From Pestalotiopsis fici W106-1 (lineage: Eukaryota; Ascomycota; Sordariomycetes; Amphisphaeriales; Sporocadaceae): a stretch of DNA of 64,000 nt. The stretch lies in contig NW_006917096.1 in the NCBI RefSeq assembly GCF_000516985.1, positions 1,969,606 through 2,033,605 of the forward strand, written 5' to 3'. The notes under the pieces were generated by a model, which saw only the letters and a list, made by a program, of their open reading frames with translations, did not search any database and was not told the origin of the DNA. A program made the translations under genes and the position numbers. Shown one piece after another: positions 1 through 12,290 of the stretch (positions are counted from its first letter, which is position 1; each line of letters starts with the position of its first letter).

Positions 1-432
<432 letters not shown>

Positions 433-947
433 GAAAAGTCGCCGAATCTTGTATAATGGGATACAGATCTCTTTATTTTGTATGGATAGTAAAGCATGTG
501 TGATCAATAGGTCCGCGGAATGCTGCATCATGAGAGCAGCACTTTTACTGCCAACCTCCATCACAAAACCAAACCTACCCCCCAAAGACGCTATGAATGG
601 ATGTATCAGAAGAATGTATCATAGAGTTTCCGCCTGGCGGCGTTGTATGTACAATGAGAGTAATTTCGGGCTGCCAAAAATTGAGACTGCTAGACACGTT
701 TTCATCACTATTCTTTTTAAAGACCTTGTTCTGATCATGATTCTTGCTCGGTAATTCTGTTGAGTTATCAACCGCTATGTATAGTAAAACCTTGCTATGC
801 CCTGGGTAAAATGCAACGAGGAAACCAAACCAAACTTTTCCATGAACCAAAAACGCCATGTCTTTGATGTAGGGATTTTTTTAAAATTCAACGCTGCATG
901 CATGATCTCCTAAACAGAATGAGAAAAAGAAATCAAGAGAACAAGAT
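433..947. other. Convergent 3' intergenic region
   Basis: This spacer lies between the adenylate kinase stop and the stop of the minus-strand Sws1-like gene, so it should hold both 3' UTRs. Only short open frames without coding character are seen. Confidence 0.6.
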
Positions 948-1766
948 TCACAGACTGCCAATGAGCCCGGCCGCTTCCTCTCGTCCGACCTTCCGCTCCT
1001 GTACATAATCTCCGAGAACGCTGCCCCATCGCTCGGCGAGCACACAGGCAAGCAGGTGCTTGCAGCAGGGCGGCGCACCGGATGCGACGCCGCCGCCGCC
1101 GCCGTCATCACTCCGGCCGTCCATACTCAGACCGCCAAATTCCCAGCCATGCGCACCTCCACGCAATGGATGTACTGCCTCACGCTGCGGCCGGCTCGCG
1201 TACCGGTTGTCCTCGGCAGGCCGGATCTGGTATCCCGCCGTCGCCGCACGGTCCTTTTCACCCGCGGGGAAGGCACCGAACGCAAAGGCCGCGCAGTCGC
1301 AACTCCAGGCTTGCGTGCAGACAAGGTACGTCGGACCGCGACTGGCGTCGTCCAGTGCCGGCCTGCGACCGCGCCGCGGTTGCTGGGCCGAGCGGACGAT
1401 GTGGAATAACCCAGCCCTGGCGTCACGGCGCGCTTGCTCGGCCTCGTCTAAGCTCGAGGTCAAAGGCGAGTGTGCAGCCGATTCGCTGTCGAGCACCAGC
1501 ACTCGAGTCACCAGTCCGCGATCCAGCAAGTCTAGAGCCGGTAGCAACAAGGACGGGTAGATGACGTGTAATGTCGTGATTAATGTCCTAGAGTTGGGTG
1601 GCAGTAGAGCCAACGGATTCGTTGCATCTTGAGCGTGTGCAATTCTTGAGGCTGTCCTTGCCAGCTGGGTACCTCCGATTGGAATGGGTAATGAAGTGAG
1701 TGTGTTGATGAGCGAGGTCAGCAGGGCACGAGGGGCCGGGAGTGTACTTGCGCCACTGTCCATCAT
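948..1766 (-). CDS. sws1: SWIM zinc-finger protein, Sws1/Shu2/ZSWIM7-like
   Basis: Single-exon frame of 272 residues. The start is taken at ATG 1766, with a second ATG at 1763; the frame extends to a non-ATG codon at 1772. The N-terminal half is Leu-rich and contains a helix with TLHVIYPSLLLPALDLLDRG, as in fungal Sws1 proteins. The C-terminal half holds a SWIM motif: CDC, then after about 76 residues CKHLLACVLAERWG. Members of this family form the Shu complex, which supports Rad51-dependent recombination and counteracts the Srs2 helicase. The Gly/Asp-rich insert between the CxC and CxH halves is long for a SWIM finger. Family assignment rests on the SWIM signature and overall size, so the orthology is less certain than the domain. 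Confidence 0.7.
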   Translation of the reverse strand: MMDSGASTLPAPRALLTSLINTLTSLPIPIGGTQLARTASRIAHAQDATNPLALLPPNSRTLITTLHVIYPSLLLPALDLLDRGLVTRVLVLDSESAAHSPLTSSLDEAEQARRDARAGLFHIVRSAQQPRRGRRPALDDASRGPTYLVCTQAWSCDCAAFAFGAFPAGEKDRAATAGYQIRPAEDNRYASRPQREAVHPLRGGAHGWEFGGLSMDGRSDDGGGGGVASGAPPCCKHLLACVLAERWGSVLGDYVQERKVGREEAAGLIGSL

Positions 1767-1774
1767 GACCAAAG

Positions 1775-2260
1775 TTAACGTCTCTTTCGATTCTTCTTCT
1801 TCTGCTTCTTTTTTGGTTTTGCCTTGCTGATATTGATGCCACTGCCCTCCTTCCGCCCAACGTTGTCTTTGATATCGCCGTTTTCTTTCGTGTGGTCGTT
1901 AATGTCGCTTTTGGTTTTACTGTTGGTGTCACCTTGAGTGTTGCCCCTGGTATCGCTGTCGCCGTTGGGACGATGCGGCGATGGTGACCGTGATCTGGGA
2001 GTGTTGGAGCCGGATGGAATGTCTTGGGGTTGGCAGTCGTCCGACAGGATCCAGCGAAACACCTTAGCGGCGAACCGAAGATCGAAGTCAAGTATGATGA
2101 CCGCGGCAAGCAACTGACAGTGGACAACAAAAATGTCCCACTGAACTCGGTATTGTTCCAGCCCGGATATCTTACTTTAACATGCATGAATGCTGAATCA
2201 GCAGGTGAACTTACAGACAAAAGTTGGTGGCCGATATTGACGACAGGCCATCGACTTACA
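1775..2260 (-). other. Unresolved open segment, possible small gene
   Basis: On the minus strand a frame from about 2190 to the TAA at 1775 reads EQYRVQWDIFVVHC, then a hydrophobic stretch, then a Ser/Pro and Lys-rich tail ending KKKQKKKNRKRR. A possible upstream exon begins ATG near 2256 and ends at a GTAAGT donor near 2218, but I could not join the two in phase with a good acceptor. On the plus strand the same DNA encodes GEPKIEVKYDDRGKQL and VDNKNVPLNS, which also looks protein-like. The hydrophobic/hydrophilic complementarity of antisense frames may explain one of the two. I recognise neither reading. Confidence 0.25.
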
Positions 2261-2967
2261 GTACAATGTTACCGAGTGAGCAAAGGACGGAAGCAAAAAA
2301 TAACGAAATCTTGCAGTCGAACCAAGCCTTCTGAATTCTCTTCTCCTCAATGTAAAACTGAATGTTCTCTTGGTTGTTGACGTCTATTTCTCTAATGGCT
2401 GGCTTCCCGATGGTTGCATCTGTGACTGTCGGCGGTTGCTAGCCTTTGCCAGTGTGGTGGTTCCTTGGTATTGCTGCTGAAGCCTTGCGAGCCATCCCCA
2501 GCCTATGTACCAGAAATGATGCACAAAATATGATGATGAGATCCAGAGGTTTCTAGGTTGGTAACTCGCAAATCTTGCTTGTCGCGGTGTACAGGATACT
2601 GTTTCAGCTTGGACTACATGAATCTTTCATATTCATCATGGACGTATGCCCATTGAGTCAACTGGAAAGAACGCGCCGAGTCTGCTTGGTGCTGTGTCTG
2701 TCTGGTATCTGAAACCCAATGCGATTTCCTCTATATTCTTGCCGCCATATTTCCAAAGGCCAGGAAACATCCAACATCCATCCACTGTCCTTGGCGCCTG
2801 CCATGCGCCAATGCCTCTACTTGTCGCTTTTTTGAAAAAATATATACAACTAGTTTCCAGTTCTTTCTATTCACAAGATCTTCTGTTTCTTTTTTTTTTT
2901 TGTCCATTGCGCCTTTTGTTTTACATGTTATTTGACACAGCCGAAAGTGGAATCTCGAGACCACTCT
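2261..2967. other. Intergenic region, 3' flank of hem13
   Basis: No convincing coding frame. The segment contains a run of T residues near 2888-2900 and is probably the 3' UTR and flank of the minus-strand coproporphyrinogen oxidase gene. Confidence 0.5.
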
Positions 2968-4239
2968 TTAGACCCAGTCCTTGGGGTTTCTGAGCACTTC
3001 GAGAATTCGTGACTCGCGAGTGTTTGGCTCGGGCTCATGCATGTACCTCCACTGGGCCGTTCGGGGAAGACTGATCAAAATACTCTCAGTCCTCGACCCG
3101 GGAGTGGTCAGGCCAAATGCGGTACCTCTGTCGTGGACCAAGTTGAATTCGACATAGCGTCCACGGCGAATCTGCTGCCAGTCCTTTTCCTTCTCGGTAA
3201 AGGGTAGGTCTTTTCGCTTCTCGAGGATGGGGATGTAAGATGGCAAGAAGCTGCTGACGACATCCTTGGTGAATGCAAATGCATTCTCAATGTCCGTGTC
3301 CTTGTCATCGAGATCATCATAAAAGATGCCGCCAATACCTCTCCTCTCGCCTCGGTGGGTGTTGAAGAAGTAATCATCGCACCATTTCTTGAAGCGAGGG
3401 TAATAGTCCTTGTTATGCTTGTCGCATGCCTCCTTCAGCGTCTTGTGGAAGTGAACTGCGTCCTCGTCGTACAGGTAGCTGGGAGTCAAATCACTACCTC
3501 CTCCAAACCACCAGGCCTGTGGCGTTCCGTCGGCCTTCATCGTCTCAAAGTACCGACAGTTGAAGTGGACGGTGGGTGCCATGGGGTTGTGAGGGTGTAG
3601 CACCAGGCTCAGTCCAAGGGCGTAAAAGGGCAGCTCGTCGACATCCGTAGCAATGTTGCTATGGTTGGCCCTCATCTTCTCAATTGATGCCTTGGTCAGG
3701 GTACCATACACCACACTAATGTTGACTCCGGCCTTTTCGAATACATTTCCATCCTGAAGCACCATGGACAGACCGCCGCCACCATGCGGCCTCTGCCAGG
3801 TGTCCTTGCGGAACCGTGTGCCATCAATCTGTTCCAGTGCATAGACAATCTCCTCCTGCTTCTGGCGGATGAGCTCCTCCATTCTGAGACGCATGGGCGA
3901 ATTGTCGTTGACGCCATCTTCGCGCTTGGTACGCTCATCGAGTTCGGCAAGGGAGCGACTATCGAGCTTGAGGGGGCTCTGCTGTGTCTGATTACGGCTG
4001 TCAGCTGGTGTTGCATGTACGACTAGTTATTCCGGACACGCAGCAGAGCATACCATTCCGTATACTGCCGCTGATACCGATAGAACAGCAGCGGCGGCAG
4101 CGGCCCACGAAGCACGAGAAGTCCATTGCGACGCCGAATTACCCGCTCGAGTGGTGAAGAAGCGTTGCGGAAGACGAGACGTCGTGGCCTGGGGCCGATG
4201 TCGCGGTAACGCTACCTGACAGACACGTCTTTTAAACAT
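2968..4239 (-). CDS. hem13: Coproporphyrinogen-III oxidase, oxygen-dependent, mitochondrial form
   Basis: Two exons, 4054-4239 and 2968-3987, joined in phase 0 over a 66-nt intron with donor GTATGC and branch GCTGAC before a TCAG acceptor; 401 residues. The protein oxidatively decarboxylates coproporphyrinogen III to protoporphyrinogen IX in heme synthesis. Exon 1 encodes an Arg-rich, acid-free presequence and then an Ala-rich hydrophobic stretch at about 44-60 ([20 protein letters not shown]), typical of import to the mitochondrial intermembrane space. Exon 2 carries the family landmarks: [24 protein letters not shown], a [14 protein letters not shown] block, a [14 protein letters not shown] block, and [16 protein letters not shown]. 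Length beyond the core (yeast Hem13 is about 330 residues) is explained by the presequence. The ATG at 4239 is the first in frame that gives a clean presequence. Confidence 0.95.
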
Positions 4240-5280
4240 TTTTCTTTCTTTCTGAACCCTTGCTATACGCCCGCGTTTTCTGACACCTATATCTCGAATA
4301 GGGTGCTGCAGAATCTCGGACGAGATCGAGAAATTGTAAAAGGGGCAATTGTAAAAATCTCGAGAAAGTGAGAATGAGAAACCAAAGTTTTGGGCAGTTC
4401 TGTTCTGCTTCAAGTCCAACGTCTTCTCGGAATGGCGAGAATGCGACCAGCTCCGGCAGCCCCAAGCGCTAATTCGAGGTACCTGGCAGGGATCTCTGAT
4501 CTTGCCGACAGCCCACTACTAGGGGTAACAGATGAGTTGTCCATGGGGCATCCAGCGGCCTCGGCTCTTTCTGGATCATTTATTACAAGGACCAATTCGG
4601 CCGGACATCTCCTTTTTGCGGCAGTGCTTAATGATCTAGAAAGACAGCCAGGCTAAACTAGATGCCAATCAGTACCTGCGTGTTGGTCATCATATACAGA
4701 ATACGTACAGACTACGTCCATGAGGCCCCGACCTACATTCACTCAATCTCACAACTCCCAACGGCTCCTAGGTGGATAGTACACAGTCGCAAGCTCTGAA
4801 TGCGGAAACATACCACAAGCTATACTACCTGGATTGCTATTTGCAGACAGGCATACTCGGCAAGCGTCGGTACACTGAGAATCAATAGTCGAGATAGGTA
4901 CCGAACCTCCAGTTTATACTCATTCTAGAACGTCTCTCAAGTTGCACCGTGCACATATTCTACATACCTGGCAAGACACCTCTTCGTTCCATGGCATACT
5001 TTTGAAACAATTGCAACAACCACCAACACCACTAAGCACGGAACACATACATCCCAGTCGTATGACTTCCGCACTTTAGGACTGCTCATCGTCTTATCGT
5101 TTTACTCACACTCCTTCCCTTCGACGCTCTTATTGATGAACCTTATTATATCCCGCACCCTGGCACCCTTTCGGGTCCACGATTGAAGTGGCAGTGGAGC
5201 CTGACTCGACAAGCGCATAGGCTACGAGATATAGGGCAGAATACGGAGCTTTTTCTTCAACAAACAATAACACAACACGA
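4240..5280. other. Intergenic region, hem13 promoter to tRNA-Glu
   Basis: About 1 kb containing the hem13 5' flank and the upstream flank of the tRNA-Glu gene. Short frames here lack coding character, and no further RNA gene was recognised. Confidence 0.5.
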
Positions 5281-5359
5281 TCCGATATGGTGTAGTGGCT
5301 AACATATGACGCTCTCATCTTGATCCGTCATGCCCGGGGTTCGATTCCCCGTGTCGGAG
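5281..5359 (+). tRNA. tRNA-Glu (CTC) with a 7-nt intron
   Basis: The acceptor arms TCCGATA (5281-5287) and TGTCGGA (5352-5358) pair, with G73 at 5359. The anticodon stem TGACG/CGTCA (5307-5311 and 5326-5330) encloses a 14-nt loop, which is a normal 7-nt loop plus a 7-nt intron. The anticodon CTC lies at 5314-5316 and the intron at about 5318-5324, after position 37 as is canonical. The T arm has GGTTCGATTCC. A T-rich stretch (TTCTTTTG) follows as a plausible Pol III stop. Confidence 0.93.
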
Positions 5360-5574
5360 ATTATTCTTTTGTTGATTATTACTGTGATATTTCTTTTTAG
5401 TGCTCGCCTTGGGAAAGACTGCTATATGCACCGTAGAAAAGATAGAAATATTCCGTAGGAGCGAGAGGGAAAAAAAAACTTGGCTCCACACCTGTGATTT
5501 TTTGCCGGACCCACCCACCTATCTCAAATCTATGAAAGTAAAAATATTGTCTGGAAAGACAAAAGAATAGTTGT

Positions 5575-5673
5575 TGATGAGAGTGGGATTCGAACCCACG
5601 CCAATTTCTTGACTACGATTTTGAACTCAGGAGAACCTGAACGTAGCGCCTTAGACCGCTCGGCCATCTCACC
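5575..5673 (-). tRNA. tRNA-Leu (CAG) with a 17-nt intron
   Basis: Read on the minus strand from 5673. The acceptor GGTGAGA pairs with TCTCATC, with A73 at 5575. The A box is TGGCCGAGCGG and the B box GGTTCGAATCC. The variable arm is long, as in class II tRNAs. The anticodon stem is CTACG/CGTAG, and the loop carries TTCAGG followed by an inserted 17 nt after position 37. Bases of the intron (CCTGA) can pair with the anticodon region (TCAGG), the usual anticodon-intron pairing. A run of four T residues lies just downstream at 5561-5564 (minus sense). Confidence 0.93.
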
Positions 5674-7478
5674 CAATTGCTTGTTATGATAGTCTCTTGT
5701 AGGGCATTATGAAGTAAAATCCAGCATCTGGGTCGCCAACGAGAGTTATTTCTTGGTCGTCGACGACTCAACCAGAGATGGATGATATGTCGGTCTCAAT
5801 ATCCACATCGTTCTAGGTAGAGTTCTTCACATGAGCTTTGGTGACGTACCAGTTTTGAATCCATTTACGTGTCTTGTAAACAACTGCCTTGCTTTTGAGT
5901 GAGAACTTGGACGAGCAGCCAAACTGGTCTTGTTCTCTGGAAGTACGTGAATACGTTCCATAACAGAACTGTGCCTGTATCTATGAATAAAGAACTTGCT
6001 TGGTAATTCGTGACCAAGGAGTACATGCAGTGGTTCCAATGTATTACACTGTTGTACTACTCCGAAACGTCGTCATAGAATGCACTTGAAGTCACAGTTT
6101 CGAGCATCATCAAGTTGTACAAATGACACAGCATCAGCCAAATTATTCTCCTCAGAACTTTGTCTACTTGCTACGTGGATGTACATCAGTGGCAAGAAGA
6201 CCTCCAAGGAAGGGTTTTTTCATAGAAATCCGCGATTGTAGATCTGGTCTTTTTCTTGGCCCAGCTTGTTTTGAGACGTTGTATGCCAAGAAAGTCAAAT
6301 GTATGACGAATAAACATCAGTAGAGGACGCGCAAATTGGTTATGTCATATCGTTGGTAAAGACAAAGATCTAGAATTATAAATATAGTTGGACGGCATGT
6401 GATTTTGTCATCATGCGAATCTTTGTACTATGTTGCAATTTTTTAACGACCAGTCGGGGGGTTTCCATCAAAGTTATACCTACAGCATGTAAATTGTTTT
6501 AAGATTTGCAATTTGACTCTTCAAACAGACCCAATACGCTGTATTACTCGAGAGTAGATACTAGCACAAAGACTGTGTTCCAAAGAGATAGGATTAGATA
6601 ACCCGCTTCACGTATGTGAAACCCAGGTTGACGAGATTTATTCAATTCCTCTCATATGGTTGCTAAAGAAGAGCTTACAACATATGATTGACTACTTTTT
6701 GGAAATCAAAAGTCTTGTTATTGTTGCACCCGAACGGCAGACCGATAAATGTCTCAAGTTCAACATGCTGAGCTGTCAGGGACATTCAGGCCATCAGGGA
6801 TCTTGGAGATCCCGACTCTCTCGTAGGGCAGCAATAACCCGAGCATCGGGTGAGTACATGCGTAGTACAGCAAGATTAATGATCTAAATGCCGGCTTCCA
6901 CAGCCACTGTGCCACCGTGACACTTTCCAACGGCGCCGGGGGGTTGCGAGTCTGCAGGTTTTCTCCCGTGCGACCATGAAAAGTTCCTTCTGAGCCTGTC
7001 GAGAAGAATCTATATGAGAGAGATAGGGCATCAATACATGATGGAGAAATTCACTGGCCAGCCGGCTGGTTTCCGCTTCATTCTCCTTCTTTTTTGCCTG
7101 GGAAAGATTGATTTGGGGCTGAATCAAGGTGCAGACAAGTGGCCATCATTCTCGGAAGTTTGCATTTCCATGGTCTGACCTAGACATAATGCGAAACTGC
7201 TCTGGAGAGGAACAATGACTTCAGCAGAATTTCCAAGGCCACTATCATTTCAGTAGATAAAATCGGCCTTGATGCGTGTTCATCTCGAACATGGAGCAAC
7301 TCAATATTAACTTTTGATGCCATCATAGCTTGCGACTGAAGGTCTTCAGGGTATCAATAAGCGAGAAAAGACCTAGACGACACGACCTTTCAGACCTCGT
7401 ACATCCTACAACAACATTCATATTATCCTTCGAATACTTTACCTTAGTCCCCAACTGTTCACGGGTCAAGTCACCGCC
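5674..7478. other. Gene-poor intergenic region
   Basis: 1.8 kb with only short, unrelated open frames on both strands. The last few hundred bases are the likely promoter and 5' UTR of the SMP gene. Confidence 0.5.
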
Positions 7479-7749
7479 ATGGCTCGAACAAAAACCCAGA
7501 TGACTGCTGAGGCCGCTGCTCGGATCCAAGCCAATCAGGTATTATTGCCCTGGCACCTCATTCTTCTCTAGCTCTGCGGGACTGACACTAGGATAGAAGA
7601 AAGGTGGCAAGGACGACGGTTTTGCAGCCCGCGCCAAAGCTGCTGCCATGCGGAACGCGAGGGCAGCCCAGACTCACAACGCCCAAGCGGACCAATCCGG
7701 CCAGCAGCGTCATTACAGTAGTGGCTATGGCCAGCAGAGATCCTCATGA
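7479..7749 (+). CDS. Small SMP (seed-maturation-protein-like) domain protein
   Basis: Two exons, 7479-7538 and 7597-7749, joined in phase 0 across a 58-nt intron (GTATTA donor, branch ACTGAC, acceptor ATAG); 70 residues. Exon 1 encodes MARTKTQMTAEAAARIQANQ and exon 2 begins KKGGKDDGFAARAKAAAMRN. The combination of MTAEAAARIQ, GG-KDD-GFAARA-AAA-RN matches the short SMP domain, related to plant LEA proteins and common in small fungal proteins. The rest is Gln/Ser-rich and probably disordered. Fungal members are usually tied to spores or stress tolerance, but nothing here shows a role. No start other than the ATG at 7479 fits. Confidence 0.8.
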
Positions 7750-10700
7750 TGCATTAACCCCCCAATGCCATCAGTATCAAGCTTCAGGCAAAAGATCAAG
7801 AACGGGTAAAATGGAAAGACGGAAAAGAAAATGGCTTCAAATGTTACCAAAAAAAAGGTGATTAGATAGTTGTTGAACACAATATGCGAACGAGGCTGGC
7901 ACTATACACAAAGCACAACTTTTGATTTGTCAATTCGATACACTGAGAAGTGGATATGGCATGGCTTGTGCTGGTACTGATTTCCCACTTTGGCGTTCGG
8001 CCTAGTCTCCGCTCTGAAATGTATCTTTGTGGTATGATACCAACATAATTGGACTCATGCTTTCAATGGTCGACATTGACAACCCCAGAATAGACGAGAA
8101 TCTTCAAATCTGTCTGACATTTGCCTGTCGCGCTGACGTGTATGGGACCCGCGGCAACTCCGCTACTCTGAGTACGTTGGGTAACTTTCGAGCGCCTCTC
8201 TTTTTTGGGTGGTTCTATGACCAGCCTGTTGCCCTCCATCCGTTTCGATCGACCAAGATTGAAACATTCAAAATTGATCACATTACATGCTTCTCTGGCC
8301 GTGAAATTAACCTTGAACAAATGTCTGCCCGCAGCATCATGTATTGGTAGGAGAGCCAAGTTCACTCCTACTACTATATGTGGCCAATCCCTTCTGCACG
8401 ATGACTTCTCCTGACTATGCAACGGCCCCGATACAGCTCGACAGTCTATATATTTGATATCGATCAGAACAGTGTTGATCGATATTTTTTCCTGATCGCT
8501 CAAGATACGGTCATCGTACCTCTGTCAAGGAGGAGAGCAAACGTACATGACAAGGCTTGGCACAATGAGTTCATACAGACAATGGGGTTCTCCTGGAATA
8601 TCACCATGCCAAAAATGGCAGGGCGCAGCCTTGATTTTGCTTTTCTCCTGGACAAATCAGAGGCCTTCGTATGACATGCAGAAGAGCCACGTAGAGGAGT
8701 TTTTTTTTTTTTTTTTTTTTTCATTCTCTTCCTTATGCAGGTGACAAACAAACATGACGATCAATTCAGCGGTCAAGGGAAGCGGGCAGCGGAACAACGC
8801 ACGTAAGCAAGATTCGAGCCACGATTATGTACTACACTAGGCAGACTACGTACACTTTATGAATTCTTGAGTGCTGCTCGGTCTTTGGTGTCATTGGCTG
8901 AGGGGGAGCATTCTAGAGCCCACACTTCTGTCCCCTGTCCAAGAGGGTATAGTCCAGATACCATCACCAGGCTGTGTTAATACATTGGACAAGGTATTTT
9001 CCCAACCCCTCTTTCTTTTTCTCGGGTCGTTATATTTATACTTGTTCTAGTAGATGGTTGGCCAAACAAGCAATATATCGATTTTAGCTGGGTAATTCCC
9101 GTTATTGCCTTCTTCTGTTCTATTGGTCGATATTAGACTGCCCCAGCGGATTACTCCATCGGAATATTCGTCGTCTATCAATTTTGCAGGGGCCGACTGC
9201 TCAACTCGTTCCATTTCTCGGAATTTCTCGTTTTCGGTCTAACTCGAGTCTTGAGTAGCAAAATCGAAGTTTTTGAGTGGGGTGGGAAGCCAAAAAGAGA
9301 AGATCGTCAGCGCAACAGAAACATTGCCCACTCAGATTTGCTTTTTATTTGTTTCAATGTCAAATCAGCGTGCATATACTCATTCAAGGGTGTATTTGTC
9401 ACGAGAGAGATTGCCAACTTGATTATCACATACGTACGTTGGCTATGCAGCCGTGCCGTCCTGGGCAGCACAAGGACATTGAATATCGTGGAGTTTGTGG
9501 ACCTGAAAGTGGCAAAAGCAGTTCAAAAAGTGTTGTTCAATGCGGCCTACTAAGATGAGCTTCAATGTGATTGTAGACGTTGAGTGGTTCGTCGTCAAGC
9601 CTGCACGGGCCTTGCCAGCCATTACAGCTACCAACCCGATGTTGTTGTTGTTGTTTTATGCCTACATTCTGAAAACGGGCTCGGCTGGCTCGGCTGGGTG
9701 ACAACAGTGTCTGCCAGAGCTTCTCGGGCCCTTGTACAGGAGGAATCGGGAAGGCGATCCGACAAGTTGAACTTCAGATCTAGCACGGTGGGCCTAATGA
9801 CGGGCGATCCTCCGTGTCTGCCGTGAATATCCCCATGCGATCGATCTCATCGTAGGGAAAGGGTTCAGTCACCCAGGTTTCAAAAGAACTTGCATATGGC
9901 TTGCTTATACTAGGGGGGTGAAAACCTGTTTCGTATTGTTCCCTGCGGCCGGTCGGGCCAATCAAGAGGGTAACCAGGGCGTTATCAGGCTGTCAAACCT
10001 GCCCCCTCAGAGACGGAGTCCTGTTGAGTCAGCCGACCGAAGGGCGGTATCCCAACTGCGGTCTACCCTGGAGAGAGGGGAAAGCGGAACAACGCAGGGG
10101 CAAGTGGATCGAACATCTTGAGGGCTTTGGGGGGCTTTCACGGCGCTTCGAAAGAGCTGCAACGGAGGGAAGGGTCCGGAATGCTGATGCTCTGCTTGAA
10201 CAATTCCTTTCGGTGCTTTCTACAATTTGCGCTGCAGGTCTGCGATCTTTCTAACCTGAAATATAAACGCGCGCGTGCCTGGATTGACGATCTGGGATCA
10301 GAGGGCAGGTTTTTTTGGGCGATCATTGAAAATACTTCTGATCTTATTTCGTAGTTCTCCTATTATTAATGATATTGAGACCAGCTTGGGTGTTGGACAT
10401 GACCAACGAGCATGCTGTAAAATGCTTTTGATGAAGTGATTTGACAGGTCCATATTCATGATTCTCTCTCTTATTTGTCGGTTATCCGCGGCTTGCAAAT
10501 GAAAGTCAAAGCTATCATCAAACAGTTGGGTTGGATGAACTTGGAAAATGAAAGACTAATGTCATGTCTTGTGTCTGATGTTGCAAGCTGGTCAGATTTA
10601 GGTGGTTTTACCACATCTAACGCACTTACTGTCTCAAAAATAAAGCTTGTATAGAACTGCCATGTGTCAGTACCGTTGATCTTGACTGTGAAAGCTGTCT

Positions 10701-12255
10701 AGTTCCTATGATCGGCGCTGGCGTCTTGGTCTCGGGTGAATGTGTAAGATATTGAGTAAGCAGCGATGTGTCAGGAGTCTCGTGTATGCTAGAATTACAA
10801 GGTGTGCCTAGGCAACAATGCAGAGAAAGACCGAATACTACATCTCAAGAAAGGAAAAAAGAAAAAGAAAGAAAGAAAGTGATATCTAGAGACAAGAACG
10901 TTGCAGAAATAATGCATAGTCTAGAACTGTTTGAAGCCATCGTCGACGCCAGAGACTCGAGCTATCGGTCTTGTGACCAATCAGCACGCTAAGGAGGACC
11001 CGGACAGCCTCCGGCGCTGGTCATTTGGCTGTTCACACATCGCAAAGTAAGAAAAAAAAAATACCCCGTGTCTGGTTAGGTCAGTTCTCTTGGTCCCTGA
11101 ATCTAACTACTAGTTGGATAGCCATGACCTAGATTAAACCTCAAGAGCGGAAATAAGGCCGTGGTACTCAGTTTGGAAAACAATCATCATTGTCGCGCAC
11201 AGCAGTCGTTGGCATGGTGAGACAAGCAGCCGCAGAGTTGCAGAGCAAACAAGAAGCAAAATATGAAGAAGAATAAGGAGGCCCCGATGATCGACTACGG
11301 GATACTACGTACTACAACGGTATCCAGCGTGTGTGTCAGGTGGGAGAAAACCAGCAGTCTGGAAACTGTCCGACATGGGGGAACAGCCCCCCTCATTCCA
11401 AGAAAAGATCAGACCAACTCACCCCGAACCCAGGTGGTAGGTAAGGTAGGTAGAACTAATGTAATGTACCGTACCCAGGACAGGGAGAGGGAGGGAAGGG
11501 TAGTGAGTGTAGTGTTAGAAAATGATGCACGTCGACGGTCCCGCTAACCCCGACACGGCTTGTTCTCGCCAATCATTCATCTTTGTCATTTGCGACATGT
11601 TCTTCTCTCTTCTTCTCCTTCTGTCTTTGGCCTTGCCGGTGGATTCTCTTTGGATTTTTTTTCTTCTCTCCCTCTCTTCCACCAAGTAGCCTTTTCTTTC
11701 CAATCCTCCTTTTCTCATGTATAAAAGTTTGCCACAGACCGGGCAGGCTTTTGCTTCTAGGCACTCATTGATGAGTGACACGAAGTCTTCTAGACCCAGC
11801 CCCAAAAGTAAAGATCCAGGTCCCGACTCCCAAGACGGACCGCGTTGGCGCGGGCGAACGAACCTCTGGATCCAGCCGCGGAATCCAGAGCCCATCAAAC
11901 GCAGTGAGTTGCATGACCCCACAAAGGCCCGGAGTAGTCTACATAATATACCTACGCAGCACGGTATTCATGTGCTGGTGCATGCTCTCTGCTCCGTCGA
12001 GTCTAGATCATCAAAAAGTCACATGATCGAGCCCTCATGCTCTGTACGGGGGTACCAGTGTCGCCCCCCTCTGGACCTCAATAGGCTTTGTGCTTGCTGT
12101 TTGTTCCCGTCACGGGTGTGTCTAGGCTGTTACCAATTCAGCATTTTATGAACATGCTCCACTGGAGGAGTGTGTAAAGATTGATTAGTAATCATCATAA
12201 TATAAAAGAAGGTATCAAAAGAAAGAATGAATGAATCTGTAAAAATGATTAAATG

Positions 12256-12290
12256 AAAGAGAGAGAGAGAGAAAGAGAAAGAGAGAAATA
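12256..12290. repeat. GA-rich microsatellite
   Basis: An uninterrupted purine tract of GA and GAAA units (GAAAGAGAGAGAGAGAG and continuation) on the plus strand. It lies in noncoding DNA. Confidence 0.85.

Noticed and set aside
1056..1564. Several Arg/Pro-rich plus frames opposite the Sws1-like gene
   Set aside because: Low-complexity shadows of a GC-rich gene; the minus strand has the SWIM motif.
8063..8503. 146-residue minus frame in the gene desert
   Set aside because: No domain, no promoter context and no pattern of a real protein.
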